Positions 43,805-54,921 of a DNA stretch of 64,000 nt are shown here, in pieces (position 1 is the stretch's first letter; every line of letters starts with the position of its first letter). The notes below the pieces were generated by a model, which was not told the DNA's origin, did no database searches, and saw nothing but the letters and a program-made list of their open reading frames with translations. The translations under genes were made by a program, and so were the position numbers. The DNA comes from Prorocentrum cordatum (lineage: Eukaryota; Sar; Dinophyceae; Prorocentrales; Prorocentraceae), in the NCBI GenBank assembly GCA_963575745.1, contig CAUYUJ010018726.1, forward strand, positions 434,496 to 498,495, in the 5' to 3' direction.

Positions 43805-44165
43805 CAAGAGGGCTCCAAGACGACCCAAAAGGGCCCCAAGACGGCCCGAAAGGCTCCCAAAACCGCCCCAGAGAGCCCCAGGACGAGCCCCACAGGGGTC
43901 CCAGAGGTGGAAAACCATATTCAAATTCCGAGCTTTCGGCCCCAGAGGCTCCCAGGAGGCCCTAAGAGGTCCCCAGGAGGCCCCAAGAGGCCCCCAAGAG
44001 GCCCCAAAAGGCCCCCAATAGACCCCCAGGAGGCTCCCAAGAGGCTTCCAGGAGGCCCCCGAGAGGATCCCAAGAGGCTCCCACACTGCTTCGAAAACGC
44101 CGTTGAGAGGTTTCTAAGATGCCTTCAACCCCCCCCAGAGAGCCCACGCGGCCTTCTGGTGGAAG
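43805..44165 (+). repeat. CCCAAGAGG minisatellite, right flank
   Basis: Continuation of the array interrupted at 35700; units of the form CCCAAGAGGCCCC with AGGAGG variants. Confidence 0.88.
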
Positions 44166-44239
44166 TTTAGGAGGTTCCTCGGCGACTGTTCGTCGACAGT
44201 GGATATCTCAAGGTTTTTCGCCGTTTTTGGGCTCTGGAC

Positions 44240-44645
44240 GACGACGACGGCGACGATGACAACGACAACGACAATGGCGTCGTGGTACAGCTGCGGCAAC
44301 GACGAAGACGACGACAACGGCGGCGGCGACCGCAGCGGCGATGGTGTTGGTGTTGATTGTGCTGGTGATGATGATGCGTTCTGGTGATGGTGGTGATGGT
44401 GATGATGACGATAATGCTGATGGTGGTGATGATGATGAGCCCGATGCTGATGATGAGGGTGATGAGGATGAGGGTGATGATGATGATGATGATGCTGATG
44501 CTGATGCTGATGCTGATGCTGATGATGCTGATGATGATGATGATCATGATCATGATCATGATCATGATCATGATGATGATGATGATGATGATGATGGTGA
44601 TGGTGATGGTGATGGTGATGGTGATGGTGATGGTGATGTTCATAA
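44240..44645. repeat. GAC and GAT microsatellite
   Basis: (GAC)n/(GGC)n about 44236-44345, then about 300 bp of (GAT)n with GCT variants and perfect GATCAT and GGTGAT tracts. Poly-Asp, poly-His and poly-Met frames across it are artefacts. Confidence 0.95.
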
Positions 44646-44659
44646 TGGAAAAGACCTTG

Positions 44660-45590
44660 CAATCGAGCCCACGAGCGGCCAAAGAGGTCTCCAAGACAGG
44701 CCGCGAAGCGCCCACGACGACCCAGGAGAGCGCCACGACGGCCCCAAAGAGTGGCAGAGCATGCGAACAATTCGAACATTCCGCCCCAAGATGCCCTCGC
44801 GAGCTCCCAAGAGGCTCTCAAGAGGCCCCCGAGAGGCCCCAAAGAGCCTCCCAAACCGCGCCTCGCACGCTAGACGGCTGCTTGGGGAGGGTTCGGGGAG
44901 GGGAAACTAATTAAGTTCCCATGGAAGAACGCACATGTTCAGTATATGTGATGTTTCTGTTTTCCGACGCTCCAAGACGGCCCAAGATGCTTGCGCAATT
45001 GCTTCTACACGGCTCGAAAGACCTGGCAAAGAGCCGACGGGTGGCCCAAGAGGTCTCCAAGACGGACCAGGAGGTGTCCAAAACGATCCAGGAGAGCCCA
45101 AAGACGGCTCCAAGAGGGAGAGGCCAAACGAACAATTCGAACTTCCGCCCCAGGATGCCCCTAAGAACTCCCAAGAGGCCCCCGAGAGGCCCCAGGGAGC
45201 TCAGCAAGACGCGCCTCGCACGCTAGACGGCCCAAGGGGAAGGCTACGGGAGAGGAACATCGTCAAATTCCGATGGGAAAACGTGCAGTTCCATTATGTA
45301 CGATGTGTCTCTTTCCCGACGCTCCGAGTCGGCCGAAAATGCACCCCAGGCAGCCGTCAACCGACCCACGAGATCCCGCAAGAGAGGCCACAGGCGGCCC
45401 AAGAGGGTTTCAAGGCGGCCCAGGAGGCGCCCAAGAATGCCGAGGAGAGGCCCAAGACGGCTTCAAGAGGGGCAGGCCACACGGACAGTCTGTTTCTTCC
45501 GCACCAAAATGCCCGCAAGAGGCCCCAAGAGGCCCCCGAGAGGCCCCAAGGAGTCCTCCAAGACGCACTTCGCACGGAAACAACGGCAGC
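44660..45590 (+). repeat. CCCAAGAGG macro-repeat, three units
   Basis: Units of roughly 270-350 bp, each with a non-minisatellite segment (for example TTTCCGACGCTCCAAGACGG near 44960 and TTTCCCGACGCTCCGAG near 45311) followed by CCAAGAGG minisatellite and ending near GCACGCTAGACGG or equivalent. Followed by (GAC)n to about 45730. Confidence 0.8.
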
Positions 45591-45901
45591 GAAGGACGAC
45601 GGCGAGGCCAACGAACGACGCCGACGACGCCGTCGAAAGACGACGACGACGGCGACGACGATTGACCAACGACGACGAAAACGAACAAGAACGACGACGG
45701 CGACGACCACAACGACGACGACGACGCCAGTTTTCGGATTTCCGTAGCAGTTTTCCACGTGGTTCTCCCAGACACGTTTTGTGGACAGGTCTGGTTGGGT
45801 CAAGTCAGGTTTTCACGCTCGCCTATGCGCTCCTCGTCAAGTCCTTGTATTGCGAGTTCCGTGGTCACGATTAGAACTTAAACGCGCGCGAAGCGCGCGT
45901 G

Positions 45902-45992
<91 letters not shown>

Positions 45993-46199
45993 ATATATAT
46001 ATGTGTACACACATTCATAGCCATACATACCCATCTAAATACATGCATACATACAGACAGACAGCCAGACAGACAGGCAGACAGGCAGACAGGCAGACAT
46101 ACATAATTACACACATAACTACACACATACATAACTACATACACACATACATACATACATGCATACATACATACATACGTACATACATACATACAAACA
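45902..46199. repeat. TC, AT, ACAG and ACAT microsatellites
   Basis: (TC)n to 45987, a short (TA)n, then ACAGGCAG/ACAGACAG and finally ACAT-type tetranucleotides reaching the LINE coding region at about 46200. Confidence 0.95.
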
Positions 46200-48089
46200 T
46201 GCCCGCCTGAAGGGCCCTGTAGAGAAGGCCCCCCTGCCCCCCAGCGGGGCTTCCTGCGAGGTCGCAGCTCCCTCGACAACATCATCCTCCTGGACACGAC
46301 GGCCCGCGCGGCGGGCTTCCACGCGAGCGAGAGGCCCCTGATGGCGCTCTTCGGCTTCGGCGACGCCTTCCCCTCGTTGATGGCGGAGTGGGCCATCGCC
46401 ACGCTCGTCTTCTCTGGCTTCGAGGGCGGGCTGCTCTACACGTTGCTCGCGCCCTACTGGCTTCCCACAGCCTTCGTGGAGTTGGCGGGCGCGCTGGTGC
46501 ACTTCGCCTGCGTCACCTGCGGCCTCGCGCAGGGCTGCCCCGCGTCGGGCTCGCTGTGGGCCATCGTGATGAACCCGCTCATCCACCACATGATGCGGTA
46601 CACCGAGCGTGGACTCTCAGCGCTCGGAGTGTGTGCTGATGATGTTGGATCTGTTCTCGGACGGCGGCGCCTGCTGTTAGGGCTCTGGCGGGCCTTCCAG
46701 GCGGCGCGTGTGTTGGCGGGCCTCCATCTGAAGTGCCACAAGTGCGTGCTGATCCCGCTCAATGGCGAGCTCGACGACGCGGCGATCGCTGACCTCAGGG
46801 AATGGCTGCACCGCCACGTCCCGCCCTGGTCCTCCATGCTGATCCAGGACAAGGGCGAGCACCTCGGCTTCGTGGTCGGCCCTGGCGCGACGGAGCGGGA
46901 CATTTGGTTGAAGGCTGGCGCGAAGTGGGTCTCGCGCGTCTTGGACCTCGCGCTGAGCGGCTCGCCTCCCTCGATCGCGGCTCGGCTCTACAACCAGCGC
47001 GTGCTCCCCGTCCTCGGCTACTTGCAGCAGCTCGCGATGACGCCGAGGACGCTGCTGACCAAGGAGGCGTGGGCAATCGCCAAGATCTGGCACGTCCCGC
47101 CGCAGTCCATGGCCAGGAGCGACTTCCTCGCCATTGGCTCGCGGGCGCCCGGCCTGCGCATCCGCTCGATGAGGGCGGCGGGCCTCGCGGCCATGATGCG
47201 CGCCGCCCACTCGACCGTCACCGACTGGAAGCAGCTCTTCGCCTGGCTCCGCGAGCAGCTCGACCATGCCTCGCTGCTCGTCGTCGGCCTCGGGCAGTTC
47301 TCCCCGACCATCTGGGGGGCGAAGCCCATCGTGCTGGGGCTGGCCGAGGCGCAGGGGGGCTTCGTGAGTGATCGAGCGCTCGCGCGCCACGCTGACGCCG
47401 CCTGGGCCGCCCCCCGACGGGCCGAGGCGCAGGCGACGGCGTCGGGCGAGCGAGTGCGCGCCCAGAAAACCTTGCATGCTGCTCTGCACTCCTCCCTCCA
47501 TCCTGACTCCCTCCACCTCTTGATCCAGCGTGGGATGAGGGCTTGGGGGCTCGAGATCGTTCGTGGCGCCCGATGGGGCGCCGCCGCTGCCCGTGCCCGA
47601 TGGCCCCCTCTGCGAGAGCTCCTAAAGCGGGTGGCCCCTTCATGGCAGAGCGCCGTCCTGAAGACAATCTCAGGCGCATGGCTGACCTCGGCGCGGTTGC
47701 ATGTGCAGGGCGGCGTGCATCCATGTAAATTTCGGCGTCGCGAGCCCCCCCCCATCGCCCCTGCTCTGGATACCTTTTCTCATTACCTCCAGTGTGAAGT
47801 TCTCTGGGGTCTCGCCTGCCCCCGGGGCTCTCCTCCCCCATGTTGCCTCAGGACCCGCATAGGCCTCGGCGGGGCCCCCTCGATGCAGAGCGTCGAGGCG
47901 ATCGTGATGGCCCATCATATGTATAACACTGCTCGCGTTCTCACTCCGCCGCCCGCTGAAGAGGAGTGGGGCGGCCATTTTTACGAAATTCGGCGTGCTG
48001 CTTTTGCTCTCGTCGAGCTCGCAAGGACTCGGGGGCCCTCGCAGGTCTCTGCGGCGCCCCGGAGGAACCTCTTGGAGTACGAGCGACAT
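46200..48089 (+). CDS. Non-LTR (LINE) reverse transcriptase, 5'-truncated
   Basis: The frame is open from inside the ACAT repeat, so there is no true start: the coding sequence enters at QRGFLRGRSSLDNIILLDT, RT block 1-2, and the endonuclease half is missing. The palm shows FGFGDAFPSLMAEW (motif A; the first catalytic position reads G-D), GLAQGCPASGSLW (motif B, LINE type), CADDVGSVL (motif C with DD) and LHLKCHKCVLIP (motif D). About 330 residues of thumb and connector follow, then a Cys/His region ending HYLQCEVLWG, like the terminal zinc knuckle of LINE ORF2. The frame stays open for about 1.9 kb, better preserved than other elements here. ACAT repeat follows immediately, and the frame runs on through it to 48302. 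Confidence 0.8.
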
Positions 48090-48165
48090 GCATGCGTGCA
48101 AACAAGCATACATACATGCATACATACGCACGTACGCACGTACATACATACATGCATACATGCCC
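48088..48165 (+). repeat. ACAT-type tetranucleotide tail
   Basis: CATACATGCATACATACGCACGTACG-like degenerate tetranucleotide repeat at the 3' end of the LINE; it ends CATACATGCCCACC, echoing the ACATGCCCGCC that ends the 5' flanking repeat. Confidence 0.88.
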
Positions 48166-48179
48166 ACCGGCGCGCCCCC

Positions 48180-48870
48180 CGGCCCAAAACACGTCAAACG
48201 GGGCCGAGAGACCTCCGAGAGGGCGCCAAGATGGCCCAAGAGCGTTCCAAGAGAGTCCAAAACCGCACAAGAGCGTTTCAAAACTGGTCCAACATGGCTT
48301 GAAGACAGCCCAAGAGGGCTTCAATATGGCCAAGATGCCTTCACAAGGATTCCCACGAGGCACTCCGGAGGCGAAACATATATGCTTGTTTCTATGTTTT
48401 TTGAAGGTGTTTCGTGTTCTCGCTGTTTCGTGCTTCCGACTGTCCAAGACAGCCCGCGAGGCCCCAGACATTCGCTCAAGACGGCCCAAGAGGCACCCAA
48501 AGAGGGCGCCACGACGGCGCAAGAGAGCCCCAAGAGGGCCCAAGAGTGCCCCAACGCGACCCAAGAGGCGCCCAAGATCGCGCCAGAGGGCCCCAAGATG
48601 GCCCCAAGAGGGGCCCAAGAGGGGGAACACGAACTGACATTTCCAGCCCCCCGCCCCAAGAGGCCTCCAGGAGGCCACAAAAGGCCCCCAACAGAGCCCA
48701 AGAGGCTCCCTAGAGGCCCCCTAGAGGCCCCGCGAGGCCCCAAAGAGGCCCCCAAAATCGCCCCACGAGGAATTCAGGAGGCGAAGTACATGTTTGTTTC
48801 TTGAGTTTTTGATGGTGTTTCGTGTCCTCGCCTTTTCGTGCTTCCGACGGTCCAAGACAGCCCACGATGG
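48180..48870 (+). repeat. CCCAAGAGG macro-repeat, ~410-bp period
   Basis: Two GGCGAA(A/G)..TTGTTTCT..GTGTTTCGTG heads, at about 48370 and 48779, are 409 bp apart, each followed by CTTCCGACNGTCCAAGACAG and then CCCAAGAGG minisatellite. This is the same family as 44.66-45.59 and 55.78-56.46 kb. Confidence 0.85.
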
Positions 48871-48871
48871 G

Positions 48872-51083
48872 AATGCTTGTCGCGGCATTGTCTTGTGTCC
48901 CACGGCCTCCATCGCTCAAGTGCATGAGCGCGGGTCGGGCCATGGCCCTGGGCGCTGGCATCACCCTTGCAGTGAGCACCGCGATGGGCGCCCCAGCGGC
49001 CTGGGCGGGCCTGCGGCTGGCGGGCGAGCGGCTGGCGGCAGCGGTGGCGGCCTCCACCACCTGCCCCACGTGCGTCTGCCAAGCGCCCGCTTGGTCTTCC
49101 CCGCCGCCCCCGCCGCCGCCGCCCGCTGGGCCTGGCGCCGAGGGGCTCGCTGCGGCTGTCGCGGCCGAACTTGCCCCTTGGCTGGCGAACTCCTCGCTGG
49201 CCCCATAGGCCTGCCCTTTGGGGGAGGCGCTGGCCGTGGCGACGCCGGAGAGACTGCCGCCCGTGGCCGGGCCTGCGGGCCCCCCGACGGCCGCGGAGCC
49301 GGCCGCGGCCGGCCCGACCTGGGCGACGGGATCGCGCCCTGCCATTGCGGTGGCCTGGAGCGCGGCGGTCGCGAAGCTCGCGGTGTTGATCGGCTGCTGC
49401 GCAGTCGCGAAGGTCCGTCGCGATGCTCGCGGGGCGCCGCCGGCGTCGCGTGACGAGCGTGCTGTGTCCGAGCGGATCCGTCGCCGAGGTGGCGGAGTGG
49501 TCCGCTGAGCCGCGCCCTGGTCTTCGGCTCGTGCTCCGGTATCCTCGTGATGCAGTGTGGCGCAAGAGGCTGCTCTTGTATCCCGCAGGGGGCAGCTACT
49601 GGTGAGTGATGACACCGGATGGCGACACCTACGTACGTGGAGGACGTCACGGGTATGGTCGGAGACGGCTGCAACAGGGCCTTGGCGCGCAGCCGCAGTG
49701 GTGCCGCCCGGGCGTCGTTCGCGGCTCCTTCTACAGGTTCGCGGAGCCCGTGCCCTTTGCCCGCCTGCGGGCCGAGGTGCTGACGGCGAGGACCGCGCAG
49801 CAGGAGCATGCTGGCGCGGGCGGTGTCGAGGACCCGGCCGATGTCTGCGCCTGGGAGGGCGTGCCGGTTTCCTTCTCGGAGCCTCGGCGTCGCCTCCCGC
49901 TCCGCGACTCCGACGGAGCTGGCGCGGCGGGCGGCGCCGCGACGCCGCCCGAGGGGGGGGCCGTCGTGGATTGTGACGGCCCCGCCCCGTTCGGCGCGGC
50001 GGCCGACCTGGGGCCGCCCGAGGGGCGCGCCCGGGTGGTCTCCTCGCCAGGCCCGTTGCCCTTGGGCCGAGAGGTGGCGTTGACGGGCGGCAGTTTCCGT
50101 CTCGACGAGCGGCGCGCGACGTCTTGTGATGGTGGTTAGTGGCAGCTCGCTGAGGCCGCGCGGATCACGCGCCTGGACGACTACCGCGAGAGGAGGCCGA
50201 GGGAATTGATGAAGACGCTGGAGGCTGAGTTGGGCCACGGCGCTACCGCGGACGCGGGCGCTGCGGAGGGGCCAGCCCCTGGGCGGGCTGCTGTTGGGGA
50301 CGCCGACCGCGAGTCGACGGGCGTCCAAGACCTCCGCGAGCGGCTCGGCGCGCCGCCTGCAGAGGCGCGCCCCGAGCCCGATGGCGGAGAGGATGTGAGA
50401 ACTCTATGGGTACAGCAAGATGAAAGCGGAGAGCGACGCACGCCGTGGAGGGATGTGGTTCGGTTCGAGAAGCTCAGCGATTCAGCTTCAAGGACTGGCC
50501 TCTGGAAGATGGTCTCTCCACGGTGGAGCGCGTGATCAAGAAGCGGGACCAGAGTGGTGGTTTGCCTCCGCTCTAGCTTGAGTTCTGGGCACGCGACCGC
50601 ATGCTGGGTTCGCCAGATCGGATGTATATCGAGACGAAGTGCTTGCTCAGCTTTATCTCCTACGCGGGGGCCCGCGACCAACTGAACCTGGCCAGCATGG
50701 CTCGCGTCGAAGTGTTGCGCCGCAGAGTGTCACAGATCGCGGAGGCCTACGCTGGCGACCCGTCGAAGCCTCCGAAATGGGGCGGCCTGCGACGCTGCGT
50801 GGGCGCATCCGGCCCGATGGGCGCGATCGATCCAGCCCGGCGCGCAGCAGTTCTCCGGCGCAACAAGGAGGAGATGGAGCTGGAGAGCTGGAACAGCCGC
50901 GCTGCTGGCCTGCCCGTGCCCAGCCCCCTGGCGCTGGAGGCGGGCGAGGGGCTGCCCGCGGCCGCTGCCGGGGCTGGCGCAGGTCGCGGTCGGGGGCGCG
51001 GTGGGCGGGGCGGCCGAGGAGCTGGCGGCGGGCGCGGGGCGGCTGGGCGCGGCGGCAAGCTCGCCACGCCCGAGGCGGCATGA
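48872..51083 (+). pseudogene. ORF1 (gag-like) of YR retroelement 3
   Basis: The first frame (48822-49208) has a hydrophobic Ala-rich helix and a CPxCxC box (TTCPTCVCQAP, about 49050-49090). After phase shifts comes LLLYPAGGSY then WVMTPDGDTYVEDVTG (about 49600-49650), FAEPVPFARLRAEV (about 49738), a long charged linker, and FKDWPLEDGLSTVERVIKK (about 50490-50540). The last frame (50601-51083) is clean and ends in a Gly/Arg-rich RGRGRGGRGG tract, suitable for RNA binding. This order is familiar from ORF1 of dinoflagellate YR-type retroelements. At least four frameshifts or stops make it inactive. Confidence 0.55.
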
Positions 51084-51089
51084 CTACCG

Positions 51090-52160
51090 CCGCTGACGGG
51101 GGTGGGCGACCCGTCGGCAGCGCGCAGCCCGAGCGAGAAGTCGGGGTGGATCTGCCGTCGCTCTTCCCCTTACCGAGGCTGGATGACTACGAGGGGGAGT
51201 CGCTGCAGCTCCAGAGCCGCGGGGCTGCTCGGCTCGCCTGCCGGGCCCGTCGCGACTTCAAAGGTGTTTTCGATGTCTTGACTTGGTTGTCGCTCCTGCC
51301 CGTGCGCGCCATTATCTCGAGGGCGGTTTATCTCGGATGCTTGTCGATGAGGACGCGCCCCGTCATCGCCTGGATCGCTGTGATAGCATTCCACGCTGGG
51401 GCCCTCCCCTGGCTCGCAACCGCAGGTTGTGCATTCGACTGATCAAACTGCTAAACTACGAGGGGGCGCTGGTCTACCTCGATGAAACAGAGCGTCGAGG
51501 AGAGGTCGGCATATCCTTCGTGGCCGAGAAGAACAAGCTTCGCCTGATTATCGACGCCCGGAGCTGCAGCCTCCATGTTACTTCACCCCCAGGTGTTTCC
51601 CTGGCGACGGCCGAGGGCCTGGCCTGGAGCTCGTCGAGACCTTGGACTGCGCGCTGGGCGCCTCCGATATCAGTGACGCCTTCCACCGCTGCAGGATCGA
51701 CGGGGAGCTCTCGGGCTTGCGGGGCGTCCTAGCCTCGGAGGTCGGGATGGCAGGTGCCGTGGTGGGCGGTCGCCCGGCGGCGTCTGGCCGCCGCCTGGTG
51801 CCTGCCTGCGCCGCGCTGCCCTGTCGTTCTACTTCTGCCGAGAAGTGGGCGAGGGCTTCGCGAGCGCGGCGCCAGAGCTGGCAGACGCCCGCCGCGCGAG
51901 TGACCGCGGGCCCACCGCGGCGCCGAAGCCAGCCGCGACGCTCGCCGAGGGCGGCGGCGCCCAGAACACATGCGTGGACAACCTGGGCCTGCTCGGCTTT
52001 GGCCGCGAGCCCGCGGCGGATTGGCTGGCGGCTGCCGCCGAGCTCTTCGACGCGGCCGGCCTGCGGACCCACGAGACGGACCTCCAGCCCGGGCGGGGCA
52101 AGACGCTGGTTTGCGTGCTGGGCGGCAGGGCGCTATGCGCATGGCTGACAGCCAAGCGAT
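51090..52160 (+). pseudogene. Reverse transcriptase of YR retroelement 3
   Basis: The fingers read VGISFVAEKNKLRLIIDAR and PPGVSLATAEGLA (about 51505-51625). Motif A, ASDISDAFHRCRIDGEL, lies at about 51660-51710 in one phase; motif B (SFYFCREVGEGF) and motif C (CVDNLGLLGF, about 51970-52000) lie in another. Motif C has VDN rather than VDD, so the second catalytic aspartate is replaced. A GLRTHETDL segment follows. The phase change between A and C inactivates it, but the domain order is clear. The frame 51845-53038 continues straight into RNase H. Confidence 0.7.
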
Positions 52161-53038
52161 GCTGGCGGGTGCAGCAGAGGCGAGGCCGGGCTCTCAGCTG
52201 CCGAGCGCTCCCTGGTTGGGCTTGGGAGATCGCTCTCGGCCACTGCGCTTGCTGCGCCATGTGCGATCGCGACCTGTTGCCGACTGTGAACGCCATCTAC
52301 AAGTTCATCGCGGCCAACTACCACCAGGGCGCCGCGCTGTGGCCCGCCGCCCGAGCGGAGCTGGTCGCCTTCCGCGGCCTGATGCCGCTGCCGTGGGGGG
52401 ACTGGGCGCTGCCTTTGCGCCCTCCGGTCTGCCGCCCGGACGCGCCTGAGCACGGCTACGCGATGCGCGCCTCGCTCTTCGAGCTGGAGCCTTTGAAGGG
52501 CATCGGCCGCGCGCAGGAGCGCTCTCGTTTTCGGTGCTTGGGCGGCCGCTCAGCCCGAGCGCATTTCTTCGCGAGAAATGGGATCGCGATGACTGGCGAT
52601 GGCGCCCTGAAGTCTGCAGATGAGCTTAAGGAGGGTGACGACACCGTGCGTTCAGCCGAGTGGGGAGTGGATCCTAGATTCAAGGAGGTGGACGCGGTGA
52701 TCTTCACGGGGCCCCGCTGGGTGGAGCTCGTCGCCAAAGGGTGGCGAAGCACGATGGAGGACATCTTGGTATACGATTCGCGTGCCCCGTTGCGCGCAGT
52801 GGAAAGTCAGCGCAGTCGATCGCCGCAGCTAGGCGAGCACCTTGTTGTCATGAGCGATACTGTACCTGCAGCATTGCGCTTGGAGAGACGGAGAGCTGAA
52901 AACTTCGTCGTTCTTTCCTGCGTCCGACGGGCTGTCGCCCTCTACCTCGCCTTCAACAAGCGGCTTCGCGCGAGGTGGGTTCCGAGCGAGCTTAATCCCA
53001 GTAAGGGGCGTTACCCGCTCCTGCGATCCGAAGTATGA
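52160..53038 (+). pseudogene. Connector and RNase H of YR retroelement 3
   Basis: The same open frame as RT motif C. After about 150 residues of connector come LVAKGWRSTMEDILVYDSRA (about 52729-52788), LVVMSDTVPAAL (about 52843-52875; Asp of the third acidic position) and RARWVPSELNPSKG (about 52969-53010), the RNase H terminal box. The usual ADGPSR has become SKGRYP. It ends at TGA 53036-53038. Confidence 0.65.
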
Positions 53039-53419
53039 CCCGAAAAAGACCCTGGTGAACTCTTGGGAAGGACTAGCAGAGGACTTCGCAGGCGGTGTGC
53101 ATCGTAAACTTCGGCAAAACACAGTGAAACAACATGGACCTGCATTCAATGGTGATCAATCTCGCAAAGATGTAAAGCGGAGCAGAGCAAACATTGCAAT
53201 GCCACTAAGCAGATGAGCAAGCCCAAGACCACCAGGATCGATGTCGCGACCAACATGGCAACGGCAGCTGGCAGGCAGGGGCATGGATCGCGTCAGCCCC
53301 AGGGGGCCCCCTACGTGGACTTCAAGAGCCCCCGGGCCGACAGCTTCGACAGCCCCGTGAGGCCCCCTGCTAAGCTGCCATCATCCTGTACGTCTGCGTC
53401 GTTGGCTCGCGAGGAGGCC

Positions 53420-54330
53420 CCGTTTGGGTCTTCGCCGTCGCCCGCGGCCGAGCCCGGCCCCGATGGGCTCCAGGGGGCGGCGGCGGCCGGCAGCTGCAGC
53501 GGTCTGCGACGTCGAGTCCGCGCCCGCCGAGGCAGGGTGGCTTGCCGGGCGCTCGCGGGTCTCCTCGCCCATGCCGCCAGCGGCGACTAATCGGCCCAGC
53601 GAGCCTCAGTCGCCGCCGAGGCGGCGTCGCGTGCTGGAGCCGCTCCAGGAGGCGGTCCAGAGGCCGCTGCGCCCAAAGCCTCCGCGCCACCTAGAGAGCC
53701 TTCAGAAGCTCGAGACGTTGGGGCGCGGCCTGAGCGCGAACAGCGGGGAGAGCGATGCCGCGACCGAGGCGGCCGACGAGAGGGAAGCCACTCGCGCCCG
53801 CCGACTTCGACGGCATCGCGAAGAGCTGGAGACCTTCACTACAGCCGCGGGCGGAAGCCCGCTCGTTGCGGCCAGCGAGGCGGGCGCTGCTCTCGCGCGC
53901 TGCACGAGCGAGCTCTACGAGGCGGGTCGCAACTCAATCCGTGGAGACGCGCTGATGTCAGCTCTGATGCATGTCCAGCCTCTGTATGGGACACTGGGCC
54001 AGTTCCGCCTCCCACGGGCTTGGAATTGCCTCAAGGGCTGGCGCCGTCGCTGTGGTCGGCGTTCACGGGGCCTCATTGTGTGCTTGATGCGGTCTGCTGT
54101 GATGTGGTATTTGCGTTGCCGTGGTCACTGGCTGATGGGGCTCCATTTTCTCTGGCTGCCGTGGACTGGGGGGGCCGCTCACCGTCCAACGCCAAGATTT
54201 GGTGAAGCCCGTGGATGGCGGGTCGGGCGACTGGTCGGTGATCCCCCTTCCTGTCACGCGGGCGTTTACGAAGAGCCAGGTGCAAGACGAGGGGATTAGC
54301 CTCGCGAGTCGAATTTATGCTGGGCCACCC
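53420..54330 (+). pseudogene. Tyrosine recombinase N-terminal and core fragments, YR retroelement 3
   Basis: RGDALMSALMHVQPLYGTLG and LPRAWNCLKGWRRR (about 53941-54050) match the N-terminal helical domain of the recombinase (compare GAGQKLFASVLFFLGL and ARRALRGFRRL at about 290-395). The next phase carries a short LMRSAVMWYLRCRGHWLMG and then, about 54199, WSVIPLPVTRAF and TKSQVQDEG, corresponding to the first Arg and Lys strands. The HxxR and tyrosine boxes are not recognisable, so the catalytic centre is lost or very diverged. The assignment rests on order and similarity to the 1-1149 copy. Confidence 0.5.
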
Positions 54331-54921
54331 AAGATAAGTTCGCGCATCGCCAAGGGGGGCCCCGAGAGCCGCCTCGACCCGCCCGGCTACACAGAGCTGG
54401 TCGCGGAGGTCAACCAAGCCAGAGAGGGGCTCCAACGACTGAACCTCTCAGCCTCGAAGTTGCCCCCGTGGCAGGCGGCTCAATTCAAGCTGGCCGACGA
54501 CAGGCTCGAGGGCTTTTTCTTCGGGGTTATTCGGGCGCGCGGCGGCCACGCCTTCCGTTCGGCTGTAGACAGGCGCCCTTGCTTCGCTGACTTCTTCCGT
54601 GGCGACGGTGGGGTCGGAAAAGCATTGACGTTCTTCGGTCAGGATGCTCGTCTCTGGGGCGCGCGTTATGGTGACCAGCATGGTCTCACTCGTCGCGATG
54701 TTCTGAGGTTGATTGAGTCAGACTCTCGCCGTGGGCTTATCTTGGGGGCTGCCCTGGCCACGGAATGCACAAGTTTCCCAATCGCGCGCATGAGAAACCG
54801 CTTCAATCGCGCCGCGGACGCACCCTTGGGCGTCTCCGACAGAAGCAGTTTCTCAGAAAATGACCACAAGGCTTTGAATCGCGAGGATAAATTTTTGAAG
54901 GCAGCGCTCCACTTGATCTGA
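54331..54921 (+). pseudogene. Methyltransferase-like domain, YR retroelement 3
   Basis: In an open frame ending at 54921: CFADFFRGDGGVGKALTF (about 54582-54635; SAM-loop counterpart of FLEVFSGSGRLG), ARLWGARYGDQHGLTRRDV (acidic position and G-x-x-Y/H-L), and ILGAALATECTSFPIAR (about 54739-54790; the PC box position reads EC). It then stops, before any ENP box. The layout is parallel to 1140-1790, which supports a shared recombinase-then-methyltransferase architecture. It is truncated and probably dead. Confidence 0.5.

Noticed and set aside
35690-43810. Target-site duplication CAAG at the copia LTRs
   Set aside because: CAAG is part of the flanking CCCAAGAGG units, so the match carries no information.
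46677-47516. 279-codon minus-strand frame opposite the LINE RT
   Set aside because: Shadow of the RT, which has all palm motifs on the plus strand.
48710-49615. 301-codon minus-strand Ala/Gly-rich frame
   Set aside because: It is the shadow of ORF1 of the YR element; the plus strand has the CPxCxC box and continuity with downstream domains.
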